A DNA stretch of 30,370 nt from CALBPI01 sp039814545 (GTDB lineage: Bacteria > Pseudomonadota > Gammaproteobacteria > Steroidobacterales > Woeseiaceae): assembly GCA_039814545.1 (NCBI GenBank), contig JBCCBB010000032.1:1-30370 (forward strand), read 5' to 3'. The first letter of the stretch is position 1. Each line of letters begins with the position of its first letter. A model generated the notes under the pieces. The model was given only the letters and a program-made list of their open reading frames with translations, searched no databases and was not told the origin of the DNA. This document shows, piece after piece, positions 1-6,051 of the stretch. The position numbers were made by a program, and so were the translations under genes.

Positions 1-10
1 ATCTCACCTC

Positions 11-106
11 GGGGTCAATTCCCGGCACGGATTTGCGCACTACCGATGCAATCGGGAAGCCTGTTTCGTGCTCTTTGACCCCACTTTACGCTCTGGTTCG
101 AGAGCG
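11..106. other. Structured RNA-like segment upstream of fau
   Basis: Two foldable units lie just before fau. The outer arms GGGGTCAA (11-18) and TTGACCCC (75-82) are perfectly complementary over 8 bases, and inside them GCACG (25-29) pairs with CGTGC (67-71). A second hairpin pairs CGCTCT (89-94) with AGAGCG (101-106) around a 6-base loop. In gammaproteobacteria the 6S RNA gene normally sits directly upstream of fau, so the first bases of the window might be its 3' end, but I cannot align them convincingly. The segment could equally be a fau leader or a decayed palindromic repeat. Confidence 0.35.
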
Positions 107-189
107 ATGGTTGGTGACGGCACAGGCGGGAGACATCCTTTTCCTTTTCGCACCCGCAGCGCGATAGCTGTGGCGGTGCACCCCACACC

Positions 190-768
190 ATGACCCCCGA
201 AGAGGCTCGTCGGTACGGCCAGGCGGCGCGACGCGCGCTTCCCGCGCCGGCACGGCGTCGCGCATCGCAACGGATGTGCGCACGTATGGCAGCAACGCCC
301 TGGTTCCGCGACGCGCAATGCATCGCGGTGTATTGGGCACAGCACGACGAACCGCAACTCGATGCACTCATTACCCTTGCCCGCGAGCACGGCAAAACTG
401 TCTTGCTTCCAGTGGTTCGAAGCCGCGGTGTCATGCAGTTTCGTGCCTGGTGCTCCGGCGAAACGCTGATCAACAACCGCTATGGCATCGCCGAGCCACG
501 CGATGCAGGCCGGCGCCATCACCAGTTTTTGTCGCGCGCACGCCACGTCGTCTGCGCGCCGTTGACGGCCTTCGATGCGCAATTGCGGCGTGTTGGTATG
601 GGTGGCGGTTACTACGATCGTTGGTTCTCGCAGCGCTTGCACCGCTGCGGTGTGCATCGCATCGGCATCGCATTCGACTGCCAGCGCGTTGCAGACATCG
701 AGGCTCAAAGCTGGGACGTGTCACTGCACGGCGTCGTCACCGAGACTCGAATCTACAAAGGTATGTAG
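190..768 (+). CDS. fau: 5-formyltetrahydrofolate cyclo-ligase
   Basis: The 192-residue protein matches the usual length of the 5-FCL family. These enzymes use ATP to convert 5-formyl-THF to 5,10-methenyl-THF in the cytoplasm and so return stored folate to one-carbon metabolism. The N-terminal basic helix (RRALPAPARRRAS, about residues 14-26) and the glycine-rich nucleotide/substrate loop GMGGGYYDRWF (136-146) are both present, the latter being the family signature. The ATG at 190 is the first in frame. No good ribosome site precedes it; the upstream sequence is C-rich. In many gammaproteobacteria fau follows zapA and the 6S RNA gene, and those would lie just off the left edge here. The family assignment is firm. 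Confidence 0.93.
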   Translation: MTPEEARRYGQAARRALPAPARRRASQRMCARMAATPWFRDAQCIAVYWAQHDEPQLDALITLAREHGKTVLLPVVRSRGVMQFRAWCSGETLINNRYGIAEPRDAGRRHHQFLSRARHVVCAPLTAFDAQLRRVGMGGGYYDRWFSQRLHRCGVHRIGIAFDCQRVADIEAQSWDVSLHGVVTETRIYKGM

Positions 769-1020
769 TCGGCGAATAATTGCTGCACGCCCTGAAAACA
801 CTGCTTTTGCAGCATAAAGTTGTACTGCGTTTGCAGGGCAGTTTTGCATCAACCGACGACGCACAGCCGTCATCGCGTGCGTCACACGCGTCGGTCACTC
901 ACTGCACCGCAACGCACCTGTGTGTCACGACGCACACGCAGTGCACGAACACTCACGCCACATGCCCATCGCATATCCCTGTTTTTGCAGCGTGAACCGC
1001 CTCTCAGTGTTGCTATTCGT
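769..1020. other. Gene-free spacer with three copies of a 12-mer
   Basis: This stretch between fau and the lysine-repeat gene holds no convincing ORF. It contains three related near-palindromic 12-mers: CTGCTTTTGCAG (801-812), CTGCGTTTGCAG (825-836) and CTGTTTTTGCAG (979-990). The first two are exactly 24 bases apart. A degenerate relative, CAGTTTTGCAT, follows at about 839-849. From about 880 to 962 the sequence is rich in CAC and GTCAC words, with no clear operator among them. I see no terminator hairpin directly after fau. Confidence 0.5.
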
Positions 1021-1052
1021 TTGCTGGAAATTGATTGCTTTATGTATATACT
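1021..1052 (+). promoter_or_regulatory. Probable promoter of the lysine-repeat gene
   Basis: The AT-rich stretch holds TTGCTG (1021-1026) as a -35 candidate and TATATA (1045-1050), or the overlapping TATACT (1047-1052), as a -10. The spacer is 18 bases for the first choice. A start near 1057-1060 would give a leader of about 26-29 bases containing the ribosome site GGAGA (1074-1078). Confidence 0.5.
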
Positions 1053-1085
1053 CGGCTCCGGGTAACCCGACACGGAGAACTGACC

Positions 1086-1601
1086 ATGGCTACCAAGAAA
1101 ACTTCGAAGAAAAAAGCTTCGAAGAAAAAGGCGACAACTAAACGTCGCCCCGCGAGCAAGCGAAAGGTTGCGACGAAGAAAAAAGTCGCTAAGAAAAAGG
1201 TCGCTAAGAAAACGACCCGCAAGAAAGTAGCGAAGAAAAAAGTCGCTAAGAAAAAGGCCACCAAGAAAAAGGCCAAGAAAAAAGTAGCGAAGAAAAAAAC
1301 CGCTAAGAAAAAGGCCACTAAGAAGAAGGCCAAGAAAAAAGTAGCGAAGAAAAAAACCGCTAAGAAAAAGACCAAGAAAAAGGCCACCAAGAAGAAGGCC
1401 AAAAAGAAAGTAGCGAAGAAAAAAACCGCTAAGAAGAAAACCAAGAAAAAGGCCGCCAAGAAAAAGGCCAAAAAGAAAGTAGCGAAGAAAAAAACCGCTA
1501 AGAAGAAAACCGCCAAGAAGAAGCCTGCTCGCAAGAAGGCCGCCAAGAAAAAGACGACCCGCAAGCGCGCAGCGAAGCGGAAAGTCAGCAAAAAACGCTG
1601 A
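1086..1601 (+). CDS. Lysine/alanine-repeat histone H1-like basic protein
   Basis: The protein has 171 residues, and by my count 94 are lysine. There is no acidic or aromatic residue. It is built from short AKKK, VAKKK and TAKKK units. The central part contains four tandem copies of a larger unit, beginning at DNA positions 1272, 1329, 1398 and 1467, with periods of 57, 69 and 69 bases. The ends carry some arginine. Such proteins resemble the C-terminal tail of eukaryotic histone H1 and bacterial H1-like or AlgP-type proteins, which bind DNA or RNA through charge; that function is inferred here. I chose ATG 1086 because GGAGA lies 7 bases before it; an upstream in-frame ATG at 1035 lies within the promoter. 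The repeats make length variation between strains likely. Confidence 0.85.
   Translation: MATKKTSKKKASKKKATTKRRPASKRKVATKKKVAKKKVAKKTTRKKVAKKKVAKKKATKKKAKKKVAKKKTAKKKATKKKAKKKVAKKKTAKKKTKKKATKKKAKKKVAKKKTAKKKTKKKAAKKKAKKKVAKKKTAKKKTAKKKPARKKAAKKKTTRKRAAKRKVSKKR
1272..1530 (+). repeat. In-gene tandem repeats, four copies of 57-69 bases
   Basis: Each copy opens with a GCC codon at 1272, 1329, 1398 or 1467. Each continues through the same Lys-Val-Ala-Lys and Lys-Thr-Ala-Lys codons, including a shared GTAGCGAAG core. Copies 1-2 use AAGAAAAAA where copies 3-4 use AAAAAGAAA, so the array probably grew by two rounds of duplication. Periods are multiples of three and keep the frame. Confidence 0.8.
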
Positions 1602-1645
1602 TGTCGTTGACGGGGCCCGGTTTCGGCTTGGTCCAGTCTCTGAAC

Positions 1646-1677
1646 GCAATGTGCCCGCCCTTTGGCGGGCACATTGC
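1646..1677 (+). terminator. Hairpin terminator after the lysine-repeat gene
   Basis: A perfect 14-base-pair stem, 1646-1659 with 1664-1677, closes a CTTT loop. It lies 44 bases after the stop codon. No T-run follows, so it may act as an mRNA-stabilising end or a weak or Rho-assisted terminator. Confidence 0.6.
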
Positions 1678-1723
1678 TATCCAGAGCATGAAAACGGGCT
1701 TGTAAAAGCGTGATGCTGTTAGG

Positions 1724-1751
1724 TTTTCATTGGGCTCGAGCCTGATATATT
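1724..1751 (+). promoter_or_regulatory. Probable rpiA promoter (extended -10)
   Basis: TTTTCA (1724-1729) is separated by 16 bases from TATATT (1746-1751). A TGA directly upstream of the hexamer gives an extended -10. The expected start near 1758 leaves a leader of about 24 bases before rpiA. Confidence 0.5.
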
Positions 1752-1781
1752 TGCCAGAGTCGATACCGCGCGACACGACAT

Positions 1782-2444
1782 ATGGATTTTTCCGCCCAAA
1801 AAAAGAACGCGGCTGCGGCCGCCCTTGAGCACATCGAAAACGGTGTGTCCGGCCTGGGCATAGGCACGGGCTCCACCGTCAACGAGTTCATTGCGATGCT
1901 GCCCCAGTACAAAGACCGGATCGAGACCGTGGTGTCGAGCTCCGAGGCCAGTACGGCGTTGCTTCAGCAACACGGCTTTGAAGTCAGCGAACTCAATGAT
2001 GTGGGGTCACTTGAGCTCTACATTGATGGGGCCGACGAAGTCACCAAGCACTTTGATCTGCTCAAAGGCGGTGGCGGTGCACTGACGCGCGAGAAAATCC
2101 TGGCGGGCGCGGCACGAAAATTCATCTGTATTGCTGACGAGAGCAAGCTCGTCGGTATGCTCGGCAGCTTCCCGCTGCCGATTGAGGTCATCCCGATGGC
2201 CCGTTCCTTCGTCGGCCGGCAGATTATCAAGATGCGCGGTCAGCCGTTTTGGCGCGAAGGCTACGTCACCGACAACGGCAACGAGATCATCGACATTCAC
2301 AACCTCTCGATCGTGAACCCGAAAGAGATGGAGAGCCGCCTCAACCAGATCCCGGGCGTGGTGACCGTCGGCCTGTTCGCCCACCGCGGCGCGGACGTGC
2401 TTATCATCGGTGACGCCAAAGGCGCCAAAACCTTCCAGAACTAG
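1782..2444 (+). CDS. rpiA: Ribose-5-phosphate isomerase A
   Basis: RpiA interconverts ribose 5-phosphate and ribulose 5-phosphate in the non-oxidative pentose phosphate pathway. The 220-residue length is typical. Visible signatures are the phosphate loop GIGTGSTVNEF (about 26-36), the catalytic DGADEV, the KGGGGALTREK loop that holds the catalytic acid and lysine, and ADESKLV with PLPIEVIP after it. The ATG at 1782 gives the expected N-terminus, although no Shine-Dalgarno sequence is visible before it. The gene has its own promoter and is closed by a strong bidirectional terminator. Identification is secure. Confidence 0.97.
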   Translation: MDFSAQKKNAAAAALEHIENGVSGLGIGTGSTVNEFIAMLPQYKDRIETVVSSSEASTALLQQHGFEVSELNDVGSLELYIDGADEVTKHFDLLKGGGGALTREKILAGAARKFICIADESKLVGMLGSFPLPIEVIPMARSFVGRQIIKMRGQPFWREGYVTDNGNEIIDIHNLSIVNPKEMESRLNQIPGVVTVGLFAHRGADVLIIGDAKGAKTFQN

Positions 2445-2467
2445 TTGGACAGCCTTTCGGCTCCGAC

Positions 2468-2507
2468 CAACGAAAAAAGGCAGCCTATTGGCTGCCTTTT
2501 TTCGTTG
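2468..2507. terminator. Bidirectional intrinsic terminator, rpiA / tRNA-Gln
   Basis: The arms 2468-2485 and 2490-2507 are perfectly complementary over 18 bases around a TATT loop. The stem has a GC-rich core (GGCAGCC/GGCTGCC) flanked by A6 on one side and T6 on the other, so either strand reads as hairpin plus U-run. It ends rpiA on the plus strand and the rplM-rpsI-tRNA transcript on the minus strand. Its right arm ends one base before the encoded CCA of the tRNA. Confidence 0.93.
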
Positions 2508-2508
2508 T

Positions 2509-2582
2509 TGGCTGGGGGAGAGGGATTCGAACCCCCGTTGACGGAGTCAGAGTCCGTAGTCCTACCACTAGACGATCCCCCA
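2509..2582 (-). tRNA. tRNA-Gln (anticodon CTG)
   Basis: Read on the minus strand, the acceptor arm TGGGGGA (2582-2576) pairs with TCCCCCA (2519-2513). G at 2512 is the discriminator base and CCA is encoded (2511-2509). The anticodon stem ACGGA/TCCGT encloses CTCTGAC, which gives anticodon CTG. The T loop GTTCGAATC is intact. No promoter is evident in the 40 bases between it and rpsI, so it is probably cut from the rplM-rpsI transcript. Confidence 0.96.
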
Positions 2583-2622
2583 ACTGTTCTGTGGCCATGC
2601 GTACACGGCCATGAAGTGCCTG

Positions 2623-3015
2623 TTAGCGCTTCGAGAACTGGGTCGCGCGACGTGCCTTGCGCAGGCCGACTTTCTTGCGCTCCACTTCGCGCGCGTCGCG
2701 AGTCACGAAGCCCGCCTTGCGCAATTCGGGTCGCAGGCTTTCATCGTACTCCATGAGTGCACGCGTCAAGCCGTGGCGGATGGCGCCAGCCTGACCCGTC
2801 GTGCCGCCACCCGTGACGGTGACCGTGACGTCAAAATCACCCGTGCGTTCGGTGAGCTCCAGCGGCTGGCGCACGATCATGCGCGCCGTTTGGCGACCGA
2901 AGAATTCGTCGAGCGGCTTGTTGTTGACGGTGATCGCGCCGCTGCCGGGACGCAGGTAGACCCGTGCGGTCGACGTTTTGCGACGGCCGGTGCCGTAAAA
3001 ACTGGTGGCTGCCAT
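2623..3015 (-). CDS. rpsI: 30S ribosomal protein S9
   Basis: The 130 residues match bacterial S9 in length. The protein carries the opening YGTGRRKTSTARV, the central GGGTTGQAGAIRHGLTRAL and the basic C-terminal tail ending QFSKR, whose last residues reach the P-site tRNA in known ribosomes. A GGAG ribosome site sits about 12 bases upstream of the ATG. The gene follows rplM after a 35-base gap, the standard L13-S9 operon. The downstream tRNA-Gln is read in the same direction. Identification is secure. Confidence 0.98.
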   Translation of the reverse strand: MAATSFYGTGRRKTSTARVYLRPGSGAITVNNKPLDEFFGRQTARMIVRQPLELTERTGDFDVTVTVTGGGTTGQAGAIRHGLTRALMEYDESLRPELRKAGFVTRDAREVERKKVGLRKARRATQFSKR

Positions 3016-3050
3016 GGTGTTCTATTACTCCAGAAACGTTGGGCGCGGGC

Positions 3051-3485
3051 TTAGGCCGAAAGCTCGAGCACCACGGGCTGCTGCGCCTCATGGTTGTGCT
3101 CGGGACCCGCATAAATCTTGAGCTTGCGGGCCATCTGACGACCCAATGCGTTCTTCGGCAACATGCCTTTCACCGCGTACTCGATGGCACGCTCGGGCTT
3201 GCTCTCGAGCAGCTTGCCAAGCGAGATGCTCTTCAGGCTGCCGATGTAGCCCGTGTGGCGGTGGTAGATCTTGTCGGACAGCTTGTTGCCCGTGACCCGT
3301 ACCTTCTCCGCGTTGATCACGATGATGTAATCACCCGTGTCGACGTGCGGCGTGTACTCAGGCTTGTGCTTGCCGCGCAGGCGCGAGGCAATTTCGGTCG
3401 CCAGGCGGCCGAGCGTCTTGCCCGCCGCATCGACGACGTACCAGTCGCGCTTCACCTCAGCAGGCTTTGCAGAAAACGTCTTCAT
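3051..3485 (-). CDS. rplM: 50S ribosomal protein L13
   Basis: The 144-residue protein is a large-subunit assembly protein. It shows VDAAGKTLGRLAT near the N-terminus, YHRHTGYIGSLK in the middle and KGMLPKNALGRQM further on, all L13 hallmarks. The reading frame is open for 40 codons further upstream, but ATG 3485 is the true start: AAGGA lies 8 bases before it, and the protein then begins MKTFSAKP like its homologues. In E. coli L13 represses its own operon by binding the mRNA leader. The leader here is about 165 bases and contains a GC-rich hairpin, so similar control is plausible but unproven. Confidence 0.97.
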   Translation of the reverse strand: MKTFSAKPAEVKRDWYVVDAAGKTLGRLATEIASRLRGKHKPEYTPHVDTGDYIIVINAEKVRVTGNKLSDKIYHRHTGYIGSLKSISLGKLLESKPERAIEYAVKGMLPKNALGRQMARKLKIYAGPEHNHEAQQPVVLELSA

Positions 3486-3514
3486 TTTCGTAGTCCTTCG
3501 GGGCCCAACAGTCG

Positions 3515-3540
3515 CCGGACCGGGGCTTTGCCCGACCCGG
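3515..3540 (-). promoter_or_regulatory. Hairpin in the rplM leader
   Basis: CCGG (3515-3518) pairs with CCGG (3537-3540), and GGGC (3523-3526) pairs with GCCC (3530-3533) around a 3-base loop, with an internal loop between. It lies about 30 bases upstream of the rplM start within the predicted leader. It could be part of an L13-binding structure; this is inference. Confidence 0.35.
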
Positions 3541-3658
3541 TAAGCCAGGGCTTGCCGGAATATGTCAGTGGGTTGGCTGGCCGCAGTGCGTGAACCGCCT
3601 GCCATTTTTCCCGTTATTCGGGCGCACGAACTCGCGGCCGGGCGCCGAAAAGCCCGTA

Positions 3659-3687
3659 ACTATAGGCGGCGGGCGCCCTCAATGCAA
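3659..3687 (-). promoter_or_regulatory. rplM-rpsI promoter
   Basis: On the minus strand TTGCAT (3687-3682) and TATAGT (3664-3659) are separated by exactly 17 bases. This is a good sigma-70 promoter and one of the best in the window. Transcription should begin near 3652 and leave a leader of about 165 bases before rplM. Confidence 0.78.
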
Positions 3688-3701
3688 GGCTCAAAAGGGG
3701 C

Positions 3702-3731
3702 AAAAATGCGGCTGGCGAGCCTGCCAGCCGC
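3702..3731 (-). terminator. Intrinsic terminator of the DUF481 gene
   Basis: On the minus strand a perfect 9-base-pair stem, GCGGCTGGC with GCCAGCCGC (3708-3716 and 3723-3731), closes a 6-base loop and is followed by ATTTTTG. It lies 37 bases after the DUF481 stop codon and about 15 bases upstream of the rplM -35 box, so it insulates the ribosomal operon from read-through. Confidence 0.88.
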
Positions 3732-3767
3732 GCCCAATTATGGGCCGATGAGCGACCCGTTCAGGAC

Positions 3768-4475
3768 CTAGAAGGCGTACTCGAGAGAAATCGCCGTAAA
3801 CGTGTCCCGCTTTTCGCTGCCATCGGGCACATCCGAGTTGTAGCGAACCCGATATGAAGCCACGAGAGCCAGGTCGCCGATGAGGCGCGCCTTGGCCTGC
3901 ACGCCCCACTGCGCCTGCGTGTTTTCCTCGCCCGACTCGACGGACAGGTTGCCCGCCAGCTCGCTGGTCTCGCTGAGCCGGTAGGTGTAGTCCGTGGCGC
4001 CGCGCAGGATGGTCTCATTCTCGCTGGTCCCGTCGCGCAGCTCAGACTGACGCGCACCGGCGCCGAGCTCGAGGTTCCAGGTCTGCGTGTCGTTGTCGAA
4101 GATCTTGCGCCCGTAGCCAACGGTCTCGCTGGTCTGCTCGTCGTAACCCGAGAACTTGTCCTTGTCCCAATTGAGGCGGCCAAACAGGTAGCTTACATCA
4201 CTTAACGACAGATCGCTTTGGGCGCTGAGGTTGTAGGCCTCGGCTGTGCTCTCGCCACTGTCTTCGGCACCCAGCGCCGTGGCGCCCACCGTGTGCTTCC
4301 AACGATCGAGGTCCCACACGAGTTCCGTGGCACCGTTGACGCTCGTCGTCTCAGAGTTGCCGCTCGTTCCCTGGTAGCCAAAACTGACCTTGCCCGCGAA
4401 CTCGGCCTGGGCCGACATGGACAGGCACACCATCGCCCCGGTCGCGACCAGGGTCTTCAAAGTTTGTCGCCGCAT
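3768..4475 (-). CDS. DUF481 (YdiY-like) outer-membrane beta-barrel protein
   Basis: The 235-residue protein begins with a clear signal peptide: basic MRRQTLK, a hydrophobic stretch, then the cleavage site AQA before EF. The mature part alternates polar and aromatic residues in strands such as FGYQGTSGN, LELGAGARQ and LVASYRVRYNS. It ends in phenylalanine (LEYAF), the usual sorting signal of outer-membrane barrels. This pattern and length fit the DUF481/YdiY family, sometimes described as salt-stress-induced; its substrate is unknown. ATG 4475 is chosen because GGAG lies 8 bases upstream; 20 further in-frame codons upstream would spoil the signal peptide. The gene is divergent from coq7 and has its own terminator. 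Confidence 0.85.
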   Translation of the reverse strand: MRRQTLKTLVATGAMVCLSMSAQAEFAGKVSFGYQGTSGNSETTSVNGATELVWDLDRWKHTVGATALGAEDSGESTAEAYNLSAQSDLSLSDVSYLFGRLNWDKDKFSGYDEQTSETVGYGRKIFDNDTQTWNLELGAGARQSELRDGTSENETILRGATDYTYRLSETSELAGNLSVESGEENTQAQWGVQAKARLIGDLALVASYRVRYNSDVPDGSEKRDTFTAISLEYAF

Positions 4476-4506
4476 GAACACTGCTCCGGCTGTACGAAAG
4501 CGCGGC

Positions 4507-4535
4507 ATTATGCCTGTGTGAGACGCCTTGGCCAA
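4507..4535 (-). promoter_or_regulatory. Promoter of the DUF481 gene
   Basis: On the minus strand TTGGCC (4535-4530) is followed after 17 bases by CATAAT (4512-4507). Its -35 box lies in the palindrome TTGGCCAA (4528-4535), which also supplies the -35 of the coq7 promoter on the other strand, so the two promoters overlap. Confidence 0.6.
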
Positions 4536-4554
4536 CGCCCTGCGCTGCTATAAT
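4528..4554 (+). promoter_or_regulatory. coq7 promoter, start predicted on the ATG
   Basis: A consensus TATAAT (4549-4554) is preceded by TGC, giving an extended -10. TTGGCC (4528-4533) lies 15 bases upstream as a possible -35. Only 6 bases (AGAGGC) separate the hexamer from the coq7 ATG at 4561, so the expected transcription start is the A of the ATG and the mRNA would be leaderless. Confidence 0.7.
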
Positions 4555-4560
4555 AGAGGC

Positions 4561-5232
4561 ATGGAACACGAGACCCCCCAGGACGCGACGCGCCAGCCGG
4601 CGTCGACGCCCGTCGAGCGACTGATCGCGGGATTCGACAATGCGTTGCGCACGCTGGCAACGGCTTCACCACAGGCGGCCCGCCCCTCGCCGGCGACCGA
4701 CACCGATGAGGCACGCCTCAGTGACAAAGAGCGGAAACACGCCGCCGGATTGATGCGCATCAACCACGCGGGCGAAGTGGCCGCACAGGGACTCTACCAG
4801 GGGCACGCGCTCGTATCGCGAGCCTCAGAAGTGCACGACCACCTGCAACACGCCGCCGACGAGGAGTACGACCACCTGGCCTGGTGCCGGGCGCGCCTCG
4901 ACGAGTTGGGTGCCTCACGAAGTCGTCTGGATCCGGTCTGGTACGCCGGGGCCTACATGATCGGTGCCGTTAGCGGTCTTGCCGGCGACCGCTGGGGGCT
5001 GGGTTTCATCGACGAGACCGAACGCCAGGTTGCTGCGCACCTTGACGACCACCTCCGCAAACTGCCGCCTCGCGACGGTCGCAGCCGCAAAGTCCTGGGC
5101 ACGATGAAAGCCGAGGAAGAGCAGCATGGTGCCAATGCACGCGATGCCGGCGCCGCAAAGCTTCCGGCACCCGTGCGGGGGCTCATGCGGGCCGCAGCGG
5201 GCGTCATGAAGGCCGCCGCTTACCGCATCTGA
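4561..5232 (+). CDS. coq7: Ubiquinone biosynthesis hydroxylase Coq7
   Basis: Coq7 is a membrane-associated di-iron enzyme that hydroxylates demethoxyubiquinone in the next-to-last step of ubiquinone synthesis. The 223 residues carry the ferritin-like ligand set: E72 in INHAGEVAAQ, E102 with H105 in DEEYDHLAW, E154 in DETERQ, and E186 with H189 in EEEQHG. The protein ends ATYRI-like (AAAYRI), as in Pseudomonas. The ATG at 4561 gives the expected N-terminus with the amphipathic VERLIAGFDNALRTL. The frame remains open to a TTG at 4528, but this lies in the promoter. A Crp-type regulator follows, as in Pseudomonas, where coq7 and vfr are close. Confidence 0.95.
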   Translation: MEHETPQDATRQPASTPVERLIAGFDNALRTLATASPQAARPSPATDTDEARLSDKERKHAAGLMRINHAGEVAAQGLYQGHALVSRASEVHDHLQHAADEEYDHLAWCRARLDELGASRSRLDPVWYAGAYMIGAVSGLAGDRWGLGFIDETERQVAAHLDDHLRKLPPRDGRSRKVLGTMKAEEEQHGANARDAGAAKLPAPVRGLMRAAAGVMKAAAYRI

Positions 5233-5317
5233 CGCGCCAAAGTGCCCCACAGCGCCTTTTCAGGGTAGACTTGGGCTAATAAACATAATCGCGTCTCATG
5301 AGGGGAGGACGGCACTA

Positions 5318-5974
5318 ATGGCAACGAATGCGACAAAACCGCTGAGCGAGGTCCCGGCGATCAACCGGTTCCTAAGTTATTGCCGCGTCCGCACTGTCCC
5401 CTCCAAAACCGTCATGATCCACGCCGGCGACCTGCCGGACATCCTCTACTACATCGTCGACGGTTCCGTTGAGGTGATGATTGAGGATGAGGACGGCAAC
5501 GAAATGGTGCTGGCCTACCTCAACAAAGGTCAGTTCTTCGGCGAGATGGGTTTGTTCTACGAGCAGCCGACGCGCAGCGCCTGGGTCCGCACCCGCACGG
5601 AGTGCGAGATTGCCGAGATGACCTACCCGCGCTTCCGACAGATCGCGAGTGAGAGCCCAGGCCTCGTGTTCGAGCTGGCGACACAGCTTGCGACGCGGCT
5701 CGACCGCACCAACCGCAAGTTGGGCGACTTGGCCTTCGTCGACGTCACGGGCCGTGTGGCGCACGCCATCATGGACCTCTGCAACGAGCCCGATGCGATG
5801 ACGCACCCCGACGGTATGCAGATCAAAGTGAGTCGCCAGGAGCTCTCACGCCTCGTCGGGTGCAGCCGCGAGATGGCCGGCCGCGTCCTCAAGGTGCTTG
5901 AAGAGCAAGGCCTGGTCAGCGCCAGCGGCAAGACGATCGTGGTCTTCGGGGCGCGACCCAAGCGCACGATCTAG
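5318..5974 (+). CDS. crp: Crp/Vfr-type cyclic-nucleotide-responsive regulator
   Basis: This 218-residue transcription factor has an N-terminal cyclic-nucleotide-binding barrel and a C-terminal winged helix. The phosphate-binding cassette is present: G75-E76 in FFGEMGLF, and R86-S87 in TRSAWVR. The recognition helix CSREMAGRVLKVL keeps R184, E185 and R189, the residues that read TGTGA half-sites in E. coli CRP. The stretch DAMTHPDGMQIK is near-identical to CRP and Vfr. One difference stands out: the position equivalent to S128 of CRP, which reaches the adenine of the partner subunit, is N132 (sequence TNRK). A strong ribosome site, AGGGGAGGA (5301-5309), precedes the ATG. A -10-like CATAAT (5284-5289) has no clear -35. 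Confidence 0.92.
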   Translation: MATNATKPLSEVPAINRFLSYCRVRTVPSKTVMIHAGDLPDILYYIVDGSVEVMIEDEDGNEMVLAYLNKGQFFGEMGLFYEQPTRSAWVRTRTECEIAEMTYPRFRQIASESPGLVFELATQLATRLDRTNRKLGDLAFVDVTGRVAHAIMDLCNEPDAMTHPDGMQIKVSRQELSRLVGCSREMAGRVLKVLEEQGLVSASGKTIVVFGARPKRTI

Positions 5975-5995
5975 AAGGCCACAACAGTACGCATC

Positions 5996-6021
5996 AACGG
6001 GCGCCATCTGTGGCGCCCGTT
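5996..6021. terminator. Hairpin between convergent crp and rpe
   Basis: A perfect 11-base-pair stem (5996-6006 with 6011-6021) closes a TCTG loop, 21 bases after the crp stop and 30 bases after the rpe stop. Only a weak T-rich tail (ATCGTTT) follows on the plus strand. It probably serves both genes. Confidence 0.7.
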
Positions 6022-6051
6022 ATCGTTTGGGCCTTAGCACGGTCATGACAA

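Noticed and set aside
11..82. GGGGTCAA ... TTGACCCC as a REP-type mobile palindrome
   Set aside because: Only one copy is in the window and no REP-associated transposase is near, so I leave it as a structured segment.
801..836. The CTGC-TTTTGCAG motifs as LexA boxes
   Set aside because: LexA sites of this group need CTGT-N8-ACAG; spacing and right half do not fit.
880..962. CAC/GTCAC-rich words as possible Crp sites
   Set aside because: No pair has the TGTGA-N6-TCACA spacing; the stretch looks like simple compositional bias.
1035..1085. Start of the lysine-repeat gene at ATG 1035
   Set aside because: This ATG lies between the -35 and -10 elements; ATG 1086 has a ribosome site at the right distance.
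882..1672. Two long minus-strand frames rich in Phe and Leu repeats, resembling a hydrophobic membrane protein
   Set aside because: They are the complement of the AAG/AAA lysine repeats on the plus strand; the repeats alone explain the pattern, and no ribosome site or family match supports them.
4515..4533. TGTGAGACGCC near the DUF481 promoter as a Crp site
   Set aside because: Only the left half is present; the right half reads TTGGC instead of TCACA.
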